Of a stretch of DNA of 64,000 nt, positions 1-10,108 are shown in pieces. The position numbers were made by a program, and so were the translations under genes. Source of the DNA: Brienomyrus brachyistius (taxonomy: Eukaryota; Chordata; Actinopteri; Osteoglossiformes; Mormyridae); the NCBI RefSeq assembly GCF_023856365.1, contig NC_064548.1, forward strand, positions 992,001 to 1,056,000, in the 5' to 3' direction. Below the pieces are notes generated by a model, which saw nothing but the letters and a program-made list of their open reading frames with translations, was not told the origin of the DNA and did no database searches. Every line of letters begins with the position of its first letter. Positions within the stretch are counted from its first letter, which is position 1.

Positions 1-268
1 TCGCCGTACCTTATAGAAAGTTTAGGATTTTTTGAATAATTGTATACCAGGACTGTCTCCTGATTTGAATGATATCAGATTTACATAGGTTGGTTGAAAA
101 TCCAAGGAGGTTAACGAAATGTCATGTTTTTAGACTCCTATAAAATACGCAAAAGCGGAAAGAGATAGGATGAAGTTCTACATGGATTTGAATTTGGCAT
201 GGGCCAGTGCATTAGATAAGTAACAAATCTCAATTTTATCATTAACAGTTCAATAGAAATAAGCAGAA

Positions 269-276
269 ATGCAAAT
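269..276 (+). promoter_or_regulatory. Octamer motif ATGCAAAT (first, reference unit)
   Basis: Exact POU/Oct octamer. It is conserved at this position in every unit inspected, including unit 24, where the next base changes. May be a chance 8-mer fixed by array homogenisation. Confidence 0.3.
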
Positions 277-286
277 CCTGTCGCTG

Positions 287-305
287 TAGCGCCCCCATGT
301 GGACA
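287..305 (-). promoter_or_regulatory. CTCF-like motif C1 (reference unit)
   Basis: The plus strand reads TAGCGCCCCCATGTGGACA. Its complement matches 16 of 19 bases of the vertebrate CTCF consensus (recalled as TGGCCACCAGGGGGCGCTA), including the whole GGGGGCGCTA half and GTGGNCA half. It occurs once per monomer at about +286 and is damaged only in the last, partial unit. Binding is not shown. Confidence 0.4.
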
Positions 306-564
306 ATTGGTGTGGCCTTCGCAGGGATTGCTAGTGGTTAGGAGACAAATGTACAAGCCTATTTTTGTTCAGATCAGCTGTTGTTAAGCCTGTCAAAGGC
401 CTGTCAGAATGCTGCTTGATTTTGATTGGCTGATGGTGGCTAGGGTTTTATGATTAATGACTGCTCTGATAGATACCTGACCTCAGGCTTCAGAGTAGTA
501 CATGTATGCCAAATTTCATTTGGATCGGTCAAGGAAGTCAGGAGATATTGGCAGTTTTTAGTTG

Positions 565-583
565 TAGCGCCCCCTATTGACGA
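565..583 (-). promoter_or_regulatory. CTCF-like motif C2 (reference unit)
   Basis: The plus strand reads TAGCGCCCCCTATTGACGA. It matches 15 of 19 bases of the recalled CTCF consensus on the complement, but the second half is weaker than in C1. Present once per monomer; altered in units 11, 22 and 23. Confidence 0.3.
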
Positions 584-863
584 AATGCGGCCCGCCTTCA
601 ACAGTGTCCCCAGAATTTGGTACAGAGATAGGATTTCAAATTTGGTGAAGGTAGGCTAAGGTATGGCCAAGTTATAACAGTCAGACAAATACTGGCTAAA
701 TTTACGTAGACTTTGGGCGTGGCTAGTGGCCGTATGATAGACCAATATCAGGATTATTTGAATTAGTATTCATCAGCTCAGAGACCTGATCAGTTTGATA
801 CCTCATTTGTCTGATTCCGTCAGACCGTGTAGGAATTACAAGCAAAAGTAGGTTTTGCAAATT

Positions 864-871
864 ATGCAAAT
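864..871 (+). promoter_or_regulatory. Octamer motif ATGCAAAT (second, reference unit)
   Basis: Exact octamer inside 'gcaaattatgcaaattagca', itself a short tandem GCAAATTA-like duplication. Lost by a T to G change in units 10 and 21. Confidence 0.3.
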
Positions 872-1005
872 TAGCAAAAAATCTAAGTAGGCGGAGCTTA
901 ATAGTCCAAATGGCAACTTGGTAGGGCAAGGATGTCTCTATCAGTAGAAATATGAATTTCAATTATAGGACTAACAGGACAGGAGATATCAATCAAAACG
1001 CGTTA

Positions 1006-1025
1006 GGGGGCGCCACGGCGCCCCC
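1006..1025. repeat. GC-rich near-perfect palindrome (reference unit)
   Basis: GGGGGCGCCACGGCGCCCCC has two 9-base arms around a 2-base AC centre, in a ~42% GC background. Units either have this full form or a GAGGGCGCC variant with shorter arms. The right arm plus the following ATCTGGCCG (1016-1034) forms CTCF-like motif C3 on the complement (about 13 of 19). Confidence 0.85.
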
Positions 1026-1191
1026 ATCTGGCCGACATGGTTGGGTCGGATTATCTGAGTAGCGGGGAGGAATTGACATCATCCTACCAAGTTTCATAAT
1101 TCTAGCACTTACGGTTTAGGCTGTACATTCAGTTTTAGGGCAGAAAAATAATAATAAATATAACTGCAAGCAGTGATAAATGGTTCCAAAG

Positions 1192-1510
1192 CTAATGGAA
1201 AGAATAGGTGGGTAGACATGGAGTACACAGCATAAAATGAAAAGTTCAATAATAATGGGACATGAAATAGAGACTGTAATTGCTGGCCAATGCATTTAAA
1301 TAGTCAGAAAGTAGGAAATACTACTACGATAGCAAGAGAAACTAATGGACAGAATAAGTGGGTAGACATGGAGTACACAGCATAAAATGAAAAGTTCAAT
1401 GGCATAAAATGAAAAGTTCAATAATAATAGGACATGAAATAGAGACTGTAATTGCTGGCCAATGCATTTAAATAGTCAGAAAGTAGGAAGCAGTACTACA
1501 ATAGCATGAG
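1192..1510 (+). repeat. P1/P2 tandem internal duplication (reference unit)
   Basis: Two consecutive copies begin CTAATGGAMAGAATA (1192 and 1342) and run through 'aaatgaaaagttcaat', 'gagactgtaattgctgg' and 'atttaaatagtcagaaagtagg'. P2 is about 20 bp longer because it repeats 'gcataaaatgaaaagttcaa'. Units 2 and 11 keep only one copy; units 4 and 6 keep two before a B segment. Confidence 0.9.
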
Positions 1511-1685
1511 ATCTGACATGTTGATGTTACAGTAGAAATGTTTAGTTAGGATAAGAAAAAGGGTGGATGAGAAACAGGAGGAAAATGTAATTGCATCTAC
1601 TTAGGAGAAATATCACCAATGTAGATCTGTCTGGTGAAGTGCCTGAGCTTGACTGAATATATGGTTTGGGATGATGGCATATGAA
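1510..1685 (+). other. A-type variable segment (reference unit)
   Basis: About 175 bp between P2 and R4, starting 'gatctgacatgttgatg' and ending 'gatgatggcatatgaa'. Found in 19 of 23 complete units. No homology to the B segment that replaces it in units 2, 4, 6 and 11. Function unknown; no gene seen. Confidence 0.85.
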
Positions 1686-1690
1686 CAGTG

Positions 1691-1822
1691 GCTGTAGCGC
1701 CCCTGTTTGACTGATCGGCACCAAAGTTGGTGGGTCTCTGTGGGAGGCCGTGCTACATTAGTGGGTAAAATTTGGTGAGAATCGGATGAAGAGTGCCTGA
1801 GATTTAGCTGTTTGATTGAAAT
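1691..1822 (+). repeat. 132-bp subrepeat R4 (reference unit)
   Basis: Begins GCTGTAGCGCCCCTGTTTGA, contains 'gtgctacattagtgg', 'aatttggtgagaatcggatg' and 'gcctgagatttagctgtttg'. R5, R6 and R7 have the same order of blocks and nearly the same length. It carries CTCF-like motif C4 at 1695. Confidence 0.9.
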
Positions 1823-1838
1823 AGGAATTGAAATGGTT

Positions 1839-1857
1839 TGGCCAGCAGGTGGAGCCT
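1839..1857 (+). promoter_or_regulatory. CTCF-like motif, forward orientation (reference unit)
   Basis: TGGCCAGCAGGTGGAGCCT matches 14 of 19 bases of the CTCF consensus, with 13 of 14 in the CCASYAGRKGGCRS core. It faces the opposite way to motifs C1-C7. It is present in all units except 4 and 6, where the collapse of R4-R6 removed it. Confidence 0.35.
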
Positions 1858-1934
1858 GCGCTCCATGGATAATTTCTATTCAATACTTTTAGGCCTTCTC
1901 AGCCAAGTTTGCTCTTAGACACATATGAACAGTC

Positions 1935-2067
1935 GCCGTAGCACCCCCATTTGACCGATACGGCATCAAAGTTGGAGGGTCTGTCTGTGAGCAAGTGGTA
2001 CATTTGTGCATCAAATTTCGTGAGGATTGGATGAAGCATGCCTGAGATTTAGCTGTTTGACCTAAGG
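1935..2067 (+). repeat. 133-bp subrepeat R5 (reference unit)
   Basis: Same layout as R4, starting GCCGTAGCACCCCCATTTGA with motif C5 at 1939. In most other units R5 instead reads GCCATAGCGCCCCCGTTTGA with 'gatcgacatc'. Two R5 allele classes therefore circulate in the array: one in units 1, 8, 15, 17 and 23, the other in most of the rest. Confidence 0.9.
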
Positions 2068-2093
2068 TGGATCTTAGGAGTATACAGATAGTG

Positions 2094-2225
2094 GCCATAG
2101 CACCCCCGTTTGACCGATCGGCATCAAAGTTTGAGGGTATGTCTGTAGACCAGTGCTACATAAGTGGATCAAATTTCGTGAGGATTGGATGAAGCACGCC
2201 TGAGATTTAGCTGTTTGATTGAAAT
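2094..2225 (+). repeat. 132-bp subrepeat R6 (reference unit)
   Basis: Starts GCCATAGCACCCCCGTTTGA with motif C6 at 2098. Its C6 has A in place of G in the GCGCC core, so it is a weak CTCF match. It is lost or fused in units 4, 6, 8, 14, 16, 17 and 23. Confidence 0.9.
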
Positions 2226-2572
2226 CGGCTTATAAATGATGCAGGTTGGGTGTGGCTGGTGGCCATATTATACAGAAAGGTCAGGTATTTTTTAATAATC
2301 ATCCCTGACGGCAGTGTCTTGATTGACTTGACACCAGAATCACTTACATGGGGTGTAGATTGTTAAAGTTATAGGAATATTTCATTTAATCCGTTTTTAA
2401 ATATCACAAGGGAATGCAGATGACTGTTATTATGCAATACATATATCTTGATTTGGCATGACTCACAGAACTTGCAGTACAAAGGATTTTTACCAGTAAT
2501 ATGAGACTTGAACAGAAATGAGATAAATGTCACTTTCACTGGTTTTGCAGGTTTAGAGACACATATTGCATT

Positions 2573-2704
2573 GCTGTAGCGCCCCCGTTTGACCGATCGG
2601 CACCAAATTTGGAGGGCCCTTACCCACTACCGTCCTTGATGACTTATTCAAGTTTGGTCGTGATTGGCTGAGGCAGGCCTGAGATACAGCTGTCTGATTG
2701 AAGC
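2573..2704 (+). repeat. 132-bp subrepeat R7 (reference unit)
   Basis: Starts GCTGTAGCGCCCCCGTTTGA with motif C7 at 2577. The middle is the most diverged of the four ('cccttacccactaccgtcc'), but the tail 'gcctgagatacagctgtctg' aligns with the others. Present in every complete unit. Confidence 0.88.
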
Positions 2705-3884
2705 GGGCGTAGCACCTGTATGGTCTGGATGTGGCTGGTCGCCGTACCTTATAGAAAGTTTAGGATTTTTTGAATAATTGTATACCAGGACTGTCTCCTG
2801 ATTTGAATGATATCAGAATTACATAGGTTGGTTGAAAATCCAAGGAGGTTAACGAAATGTCATGTTTTTAGACTCCTATAAAATACGCAAAAGCGGAAAG
2901 AGATAGGATGAAGTTCTACATGGCTTTGAATTTGGCATGGGCCAGTGCATTAGATAAGTAACAAATCTCAATTTTATCATTAACAGTTCAATAGAAATAA
3001 GCAGAAATGCAAATCCTGTCACTGTAGCGCCCCCATGTGGACAATTGGTGTGGCCTTCGCAGGGATTGCTAGTGGTTAGGAGACAAATGTACAAGCCTAT
3101 TTTTGTTCAGATCAGCTGTTGTTAAGCCTGTCAAAGGCCTGTCAGAATGCTGCTTGATTTTGATTGGCTGATGGTGGCTAGGGTTTTATGATTAATGACT
3201 GCCCTGATAGATACCTGACCTCAGGCTTCAGAGTAGTACATGTATGCCAAATTTCATTTGGATCGGTCAAGGAAGTCAGGAGATATTGGCAGTTTTTAGT
3301 TGTAGCGCCCCCTATTGACGAAATGCGGCCCGCCTTCAACAGTGTCCCCAGAATGGGGTACGGGGATAGGATTTAAAATTTGGTGAAGGTAGGCTAGGGT
3401 ATGGCCAAGTTATAACAGTCAGACAAATACTAGCTAAATTTAGGTAGTTTTTGGGCGTGGCTAGTGGCTGTATGATAGACCAATATCAGGGTTATTTGAA
3501 TTAGTATTCATCAGCTCAGAGACCTGATCGGTTTGATACCTCATTTGTCTGATTCCGTCAGACGGTGTAGGAATTACAAGCAAAAGTAGGTTTTGCAAAT
3601 TATGCAAATTAGCAAAAAATCTAAGTAGGCGGAGCTTAATAGTCCAAATGGCAAGTTGGTAGGGCAAGGATGTCTCTATCAGTAGAAATATGAATTTCAA
3701 TTATAGGACTAACAGGACAGGAGATATCAATCAAAACGCGTTAGAGGGCGCCACGGCGCCCCCATCTGGCCGACATGGTTGGGTCGGATGATCTGAGTAG
3801 CGGGGAGGAATTGACATCATCCTACCAAGTTTCATAATTCTAGCACTTACGGTTTAGGCTGTACATTCAGTTTTAGGGCAGAAA

Positions 3885-3949
3885 AATAATAATAATAATC
3901 CTAAGAAAAACAATAAGGTTCCATTGCACTTCGTGCTTTGGAACCTTAA
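3885..3949 (+). repeat. (AAT)n tract with one hairpin insert, unit 2
   Basis: An AAT run interrupted by one 48-bp insert beginning 'cctaagaaaaacaat' and ending in the hairpin AAGGTTCCA-TT-GCAC-TTC-GTGC-TT-TGGAACCTT. The nine-base outer arms are perfect. Confidence 0.9.
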
Positions 3950-4146
3950 ATATAACTGCAAGCAGTGATAAATGGTTCCAAAGCTAATGGAAAGAATAGG
4001 TGGGTAGACATGGAGTACACAGCATAAAATGAAAAGTTCAATAATAATGGGACATGAAATAGAGACTGTAATTGCTGGCCAATGCATTTAAATAGTCTGA
4101 AAGTAGGAAATACTACTACAATAGCATGAGAAGCTAATGGACAGAA

Positions 4147-4436
4147 TAGGCTGATCATTTAGACAGAAGAAAGGCTGAAAGTATTCAATGGCATTTTATA
4201 AATGGAGCAAGGGCTCCACCTGCTAGATAATTTATTACAAAATTGCAATTGCTGCAGTTTACACAGCCTAAAGTATAATTGAAGGCTGATAAATTTGTAA
4301 AAGTCAGATGGCAGGACAGTAAAAGGAAATTGAAAATATGGACTCAGATGAAGGAGTGGGTGATTAATCTTTGAATGTTTGATGGAAAATAAGGATATTT
4401 CAGCTGAATTAACTAAGGTGGGTCTTAGACATATAT
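4147..4436 (+). other. B-type variable segment, unit 2
   Basis: A 290-bp segment from 'taggctgatcatttagac' to 'gtcttagacatatat', replacing the A segment. Its first third contains an inverted copy of the region between R4 and R5. The rest is unrecognised AT-rich sequence with no open frame worth calling. Confidence 0.88.
4168..4252 (-). repeat. Inverted copy of the R4-R5 spacer, in the unit 2 B segment
   Basis: Read on the minus strand, this ~85-bp stretch runs through CAGCAGGTGGAGCCC, 'gctccat', 'ataaaatgccattgaatact' and 'cagcctttctt'. It aligns with the plus-strand stretch 4578-4654 in the same unit. By eye it is roughly four-fifths identical, with small gaps. Confidence 0.75.
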
Positions 4437-4577
4437 GAACAGTGGCTGTAGCGCCCCCGTTTGACTGATCGGCACCAATGTTGGTTGGTCTCTCTGGGAG
4501 GCCGTGCTACATTAGTGGGTAAAATTTGGTGAGAATCGGATGAAGCATGCCTGAGATTTAGCTGTTTGATTGAAATA

Positions 4578-4654
4578 GGAATTGAAATGGTTTGGCCAGC
4601 AGGTGGAGCCTGCGCTCCATGGATAAATTCTATTCAATATTTTTAGGCCTTCTC
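4578..4654 (+). repeat. Forward partner of the inverted copy, unit 2
   Basis: 'ggaattgaaatggtttggcc', then AGCAGGTGGAGCCTGCGCTC, then 'attcaatatttttaggcc'. With 4168-4252 it forms an inverted pair about 325 bp apart that could fold back. Confidence 0.75.
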
Positions 4655-5491
4655 AGCCAAGTTTGCTCTTAGACACATATGAACAGTCGCCATAGCGCCC
4701 CCGTTTGACCGATCGACATCAAAGTTGGAGGGTCTGTCTGTGGGCCAGTGCTACATTAGTGGGTGAAATTTTGTGAGGATTGGATGAAGCAAGCCTGAGA
4801 TTTAGCTGTTTGACCTAAGGTGGATCTTAGGAGTATACAGATAGTGGCCATAGCACCCCCGTTTGACCGATCGGCATCAAAGTTTGAGGGTATGTCTGTA
4901 GACCAGTGCTACATAAGTGGATCAAATTTCGTGAGGATTGGATGAAGCATGCCTGAGATTTAGCTGTTTGATTGAAATCGGCTTATAAATGATGCAGGTT
5001 GGGTGTGGCTGGTGGCCATATTATACAGAAAGGTCAGGTATTTTTTAATAATCATCCCTGACGGCAGTGTCTTGATTGACTTGACACCAGAATCACTTAC
5101 ATGGGGTGTAGATTGTTAAAGTTATAGGAATATTTCATTTAATCCGTTTTTAAATATCACAAGGGAATGCAGATGACTGTTATTATTCAATACATATATC
5201 TTGATTTGGCATGACTCACAGAACTTGCAATACAAAGGATTTTTACCAGTAATGTGAGACTTGAACAGAAATGAGATAAATGTCACTTTCACTGGTTTTG
5301 CAGGTTTAGAGACACATATTGCATTGCTGTAGCGCCCCCGTTTGACCAATCGGCACCAAATTTGGAGGGCCCTTACCCACTACCGTCCTTGATGACATAT
5401 TCAAGTTTGGTAGTGATTGGCTGAGGCAGGCCTGAGATACAGCTGTCTGATTGAAGTGGGCGTGGCACCTGTATGGTCTGGATGTGGCTGG

Positions 5492-8303
5492 TCGCCGTAC
5501 CTTATAGAAAGTTTAGGATTTTTTGAATAATTGTATACCAGGACTGTCTCCTGATTTGAATAATACTAGATATTCATAGGTTGGTTGAAAATCCAAGGAG
5601 GTTAACGAAATGTCATGTTTTTAGACTCCTATAAAATACGCAAAAGCGGAAAGAGATAGGATGAAGTTCTACATGGATTTGAATTTGGCATGGGCCAGTG
5701 CATTAGATAAGTAACAAATCTCAATTTTATCATTAACAGTTCAATAGAAATAAGCAGAAATGCAAATCCTGTCGCTGTAGCGCCCCCATGTGGACAATTG
5801 GGGTGGCCTTCGCAGGGGTTGCTAGGGGTTAGGAGACAAATGTACAAGCCTATTTTTGTTCAGATCAGCTGTTGTTAAGCCTGTCAAAGGCCTGTCAGAA
5901 TGCTGCTTGATTTTGATTGGCTGATGGTGGCTATGGTTTTATGATTAATGACTGCCCTGATAGATTCCTGACCTCAGGCTTCAGAGTAGTACATGTATGC
6001 CAAATTTCATTTGGATCGGTCAAGGAAGTCAGGAGATATTGGCAGTTTTTAGTTGTAGCGCCCCCTATTGACGAAATGCGGCCCGCCTTCAACAGTGTCC
6101 CCAGAATGGGGTACGGAGATAGGATTTCAAATTTGGTGAAGGTAGGCTAAGGTATGGCCAAGTTATAACAGTCAGACCAATACTGGCTAAATTTACATAG
6201 ACTTTGGGCGTGGCTCGTGGCCGTATGATAGACCAATATCAGGGTTATTTGAATTAGTATTCATCAGCTCAGAGACCTGATCGGTTTGATACCTCATTTG
6301 TCTGATTCCGTCAGACGGTGTAGGAATTACAAGCAAAAGTAGGTTTTGCAAATTATGCAAATTAGCAAAAAATCTAAGTAGGCGGAGCTTCATAGTCCAA
6401 ATGGCAAGTTGGTAGGGCAAGGATGTCTCTATCAGAAGAAATATGAATTTCAATTATAGGACTAACAGGACAGGAGATATCAATCAAAACGCGTTAGGGG
6501 GCGCCACGGCGCCCCCATCTGGCCGACATGGTTGGATCGGATTATCTGAGTAGCGGGGAGGAATTGACATCATCCTACCAAGTTTCACAATTCTAGCACT
6601 TACGGTTTAGGCTGTACATTCAGTTCTAGGGCAGAAAAATAATAATAATAATAATAATAATAATAATCCTAAGAAAAACAATAAGTTTCCAATGCACTTC
6701 GTGCTTTGGAACCTTAATAATAAATATAACTGCAAGCAGTGATAAGCGGTTCCAAAGCTAATGGAAAGAATAAGTGGGTAGAAATGGAGTACATGGAATA
6801 AAATGAAAAGTTCAATAATAATAGGACATAAAATAGAGACCGTAACTGCTGGGCAATGCATTTAAATAGTCAGAAAGTAGGAAATACTACTACGATAGCA
6901 TGAGAAGCTAATGGACAGAATAAGTGGGTAGACATGGAGTACACAGCATAAAATGAAAAGTTCAATGGCATAAAATGAAAAGTTCAATAATAATAGGACA
7001 TGAAATAGAGACTGTAATTGCTGGCCAATGCATTTAAATAGTCAGAAAGTAGGAAACAGTACTACAATAGCATGAGATCTGACATTTTGATGTTACAGTA
7101 GAAACGTTTAGTTAGGATAAGAAAAAGGGTGGATGAGAAACAGGAGGAAAATGTAATTGCACCTGCTTAGGAGAAATATCACCAATGTAGATCTGTCTGG
7201 TGAAGTGCCTGAGCTTGACTGAATATATGGTTTGGGATGATGGCATATGAACAGTGGCTGTAGCGCCCCTGTTTGACTGATCGGCACCAAAGTTGGTGGG
7301 TCTCTCTGGGAGGCCGTGCTACATTAGTGGGTAAAATTTGGTGAGAATCGGATGAAGAATGCCTGAGATTTAGCTGTTTGATTGAAATAGGAATTGAAAT
7401 GGTTTGGCCAGCAGGTGGAGCCTGCGCTCCATGGATAAATTCTATTCAATACTTTTAGGCCTTCTCAGCCAAGTTTGCTCTTAGACACATATGAACAGTC
7501 GCCATAGCGCCCCCGTTTGACCGATCGACATCAAAGTTGGAGGGTCTGTCTGTGGGCCAGTGCTACATTAGTGGGTGAAATTTTGTGAGGATTGGATGAA
7601 GCAAGCCTGAGATTTAGCTGTTTGACCTAAGGTGGATCTTAGGAGTATACAGATAGTGGCCATAGCACCCCCGTTTGACCGATCGGCATCAAAGTTTGAG
7701 GGTATGTCTGTAGACCAGTGCTACATAAGTGGATCAAATTTCGTGAGGATTGGATGAAGCATGCCTGAGATTTAGCTGTTTGATTGAAATGGGCTTAAAA
7801 ATGATGCAGGTTGGGTGTGGCTGGTGGCCATATTATACAGAAAGGTCAGGTATTTTTTAATAATCATCCCTGACGGCAGTGTCTTGATTGACTTGACACC
7901 AGAATCACTTACATGGGGTGTAGATTGTTAAAGTTATAGGAATATTTCATTTAATCCGTTTTTAAATATCACAAGGGAATGCAGATGACTGTTATTATGC
8001 AATACATATATCTTGATTTGGCATGACTCACAGAACTTGCAGTACAAAGGATTTTTACCAGTAATATGAGACTTGAACAGAAATGAGATAAATGTCACTT
8101 TCACTGGTTTTGCAGGTTTAGAGACACATATTGCATTGCTGTAGCGCCCCCGTTTGACCAATCGGCACCAAATTTGGAGGGCCCTTACCCACTACCGTCC
8201 TTGATGACATATTCAAGTTTGGTAGTGATTGGCTGAGGCAGGCCTGAGATACAGCTGTCTGATTGAAGTGGGCGTGGCACCTGTATGGTCTGGATGTGGC
8301 TGG
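5492..8303 (+). repeat. Macrosatellite unit 3 (2812 bp, A type, one hairpin insert)
   Basis: Full-length monomer with a long AAT run before its single hairpin insert, P1 and P2, an A segment and R4-R7. The variants 'gttggatcgg' and 'tttcacaattc' before the AAT tract (about 6531 and 6584) are shared with units 18 and 22. This shows a common ancestor for that part of the monomer only. Confidence 0.95.
6638..6726 (+). repeat. (AAT)n tract with one hairpin insert, unit 3
   Basis: Longer AAT run and an insert of the 'aagtttccaatgcac' class, which has one mismatch in the outer arm but an extra inner pair. Confidence 0.9.
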
Positions 8304-9810
8304 TCGCCGTACCTTATAGAAAGTTTAGGATTTTTTGAATAATTGTATACCAGGACTGTCTCCTGATTTGAATGATACCAGATTTACATAGGTTGGTTGA
8401 AAATCCAAGGAGGTTAACGAAATGTCATGTTTTCAGACTCCTATAAAATACGCAAAAGCGGAAAGAGATAGGATGAAGTTCTACATGGCTTTGAATTTGG
8501 CATGGGCCAGTGCATTAGATAAGTAACAAATCTCAATTTTATCATTAACAGTTCAATAGAAATAAGCAGAAATGCAAATCCTGTCGCTGTAGCGCCCCCA
8601 TGTGGACAATTGGTGTGGCCTTCGCAGGGATTGCTAGGGGTTAGGAGACAAATGTACAAGCCTATTTTTGTTCAGATCAGCTGTTGTTAAGCCTGTCAAA
8701 GGCCTGTCAGAATGCTGCTTGATTTTGATTGGCTGATGGTGGCTAGGGTTTTATGACTAATGACTGCCCTGATAGATTCCTGACCTCAGGCTTCAGAGTA
8801 GTACATGTATGCCAAATTTCATTTGGATCGGTCAAGGAAGTCAGGAGATATTGGCAGTTTTTAGTTGTAGCGCCCCCTATTGACGAAATGCGGCCCGCCT
8901 TCAACAGTGTCCCCAGAATGGGGTACGGAGATAGGATTTCAAATTTGGTGAAGGTAGGCTAAGGTATGGCCAAGTTATAACAGTCAGACCAATACTGGCT
9001 AAATTTACGTAGACTTTGGGCGTGGCTAGTGGCCGTATGATAGACCAATATCAGGGTTATTTGAATTATTATTCATCAGCTCAGAGACCTGATCGGTTTG
9101 ATACCTCATTTGTCTGATTCCGTCAGACGGTGTAGGAATTACAAGCAAAAGTAGGTTTTGCAAATTATGCAAATTAGCAAAAAATCTAAGTAGGCGGAGC
9201 TTCATAGTCCAAATGGCAAGTTGGTAGGGCAAGGATGTCTCTATCAGTAGAAATATGAATTTCAATTATAGGCCTAACAGGACAGGAGATATCAATCAAA
9301 ACGCGTTAGAGGGCGCCACGGCGCCCCCATCTGGCCGACATGGTTGGGTCGGATTATCTGAGTAGCGGGGAGGAATTGACATCATCGTACCAAGTTTCAT
9401 AATTCTAGCACTTACGGTTTAGGCTGTACATTCAGTTTTAGGGCAGAAAAATAATAATAATAAATATAACTGCAAGCAGTGATAAGCGGTTCCAAAGCTA
9501 ATGGAAAGAATAAGTGGGTAGAAATGGAGTACATGGAATAAAATGAAAAGTTCAATAATAATAGGACATAAAATAGAGACCGTAACTGCTGGGCAATGCA
9601 TTTAAATAGTCAGAAAGAAGGAAATACTACTACAATAGCATGAGAAGCTAATGGACAGAATAAGTGCGTAGACATGGAGTACATAGCATAAAATGAAAAG
9701 TTCAATAATAATGGGACATGAAATAGAGACTGTAATTGCTGGCCAATGCATTTAAATAGTCTGAAAGTAGGAAATACTACTACAATAGCATGAGAAGCTA
9801 ATGGACAGAA

Positions 9811-10100
9811 TAGGCTGCTCATTTAGACAGAAGAAAGGCTGAAAGTATTCAATGGCATTTTATAAATGGAGCAAGGGCTCCACCTGCTGGATAATTTATT
9901 ACAAAATTGCAATTCCTGCAGTTTACACAGCCTAAAGTATAATTGAAGGCTGATAAATTTGTAAAAGTCAGATGGCAGGACAGTAAAAGGAAATTGAAAA
10001 TATGGACTCAGATGAAGGAGTGGGTGATTAATCTTTGAATGTTTGATGGAAAATAAGGATATTTCAGCTGAATTAACTAAGGTGGGTCTTAGACATATAT
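9811..10100 (+). other. B-type variable segment, unit 4
   Basis: Near-identical to the unit 2 B segment, with 'gctgctcattt' and 'cacctgctggata' in place of the unit 2 variants. Confidence 0.88.
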
Positions 10101-10108
10101 GAACAGTG

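Larger units (their letters stand above)
1..2738 (+). repeat. Macrosatellite unit 1 (2738 bp, A type, full R set)
   Basis: Reference monomer used in this annotation. It has a short (AAT)n tract without hairpin insert, P1 and P2, an A segment and all four 132-bp subrepeats. Diagnostic variants are 'agcaagagaa' at 1331, 'aagagtgcc' near 1789, 'aagcacgcc' near 2191 and 'gatgacttatt' near 2639. All of these recur only in unit 15, so from about 1157 onward this unit is a near copy of unit 15. Confidence 0.95.
1157..3887 (+). repeat. Long-range near-identical block I, left copy
   Basis: Matches 39300-42030 (offset 38143). All diagnostic variants I checked across 2.73 kb are shared, including several seen nowhere else. 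Both ends fall at AAT tracts. Confidence 0.9.
2739..5491 (+). repeat. Macrosatellite unit 2 (2753 bp, B type)
   Basis: The first ~1150 bp match unit 16, continuing the unit 1/unit 15 block. After the AAT tract the unit switches to a different lineage shared with unit 11. It carries one hairpin insert, a single P repeat, the 290-bp B segment in place of A, and all of R4-R7. The variant 'caatgttggttgg' in R4 (about 4484) is shared with unit 11. Confidence 0.95.

Noticed and set aside
105..122. 'aaggaggttaacgaaatg', which looks like a bacterial ribosome-binding site and start codon in every unit
   Set aside because: The frame stops after a few codons, and the window is eukaryotic (SINE, macrosatellite), so the match is accidental.
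138..148. TATA box ('cctataaaata') in each unit as a pol II promoter
   Set aside because: An AT-rich 8-mer alone is weak evidence. No initiator, downstream gene or splice pattern supports a transcript; recorded here only as a possibility for satellite RNA.
138..356. A 72-codon minus-strand open frame repeated in nearly every unit
   Set aside because: It opens at TTG, not ATG, has no recognisable domain, spans the CTCF-like motif, and is conserved only as part of the monomer. It is broken by a stop in unit 6/7 without other consequences.
5122..5349. A 75-codon minus-strand open frame repeated in many units
   Set aside because: The apparent start is a TTG created by 'gaccaatcgg'; units with 'gaccgatcgg' lack it. 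Nothing suggests a signal peptide or family, and substitutions show no bias that I can see toward silent sites.
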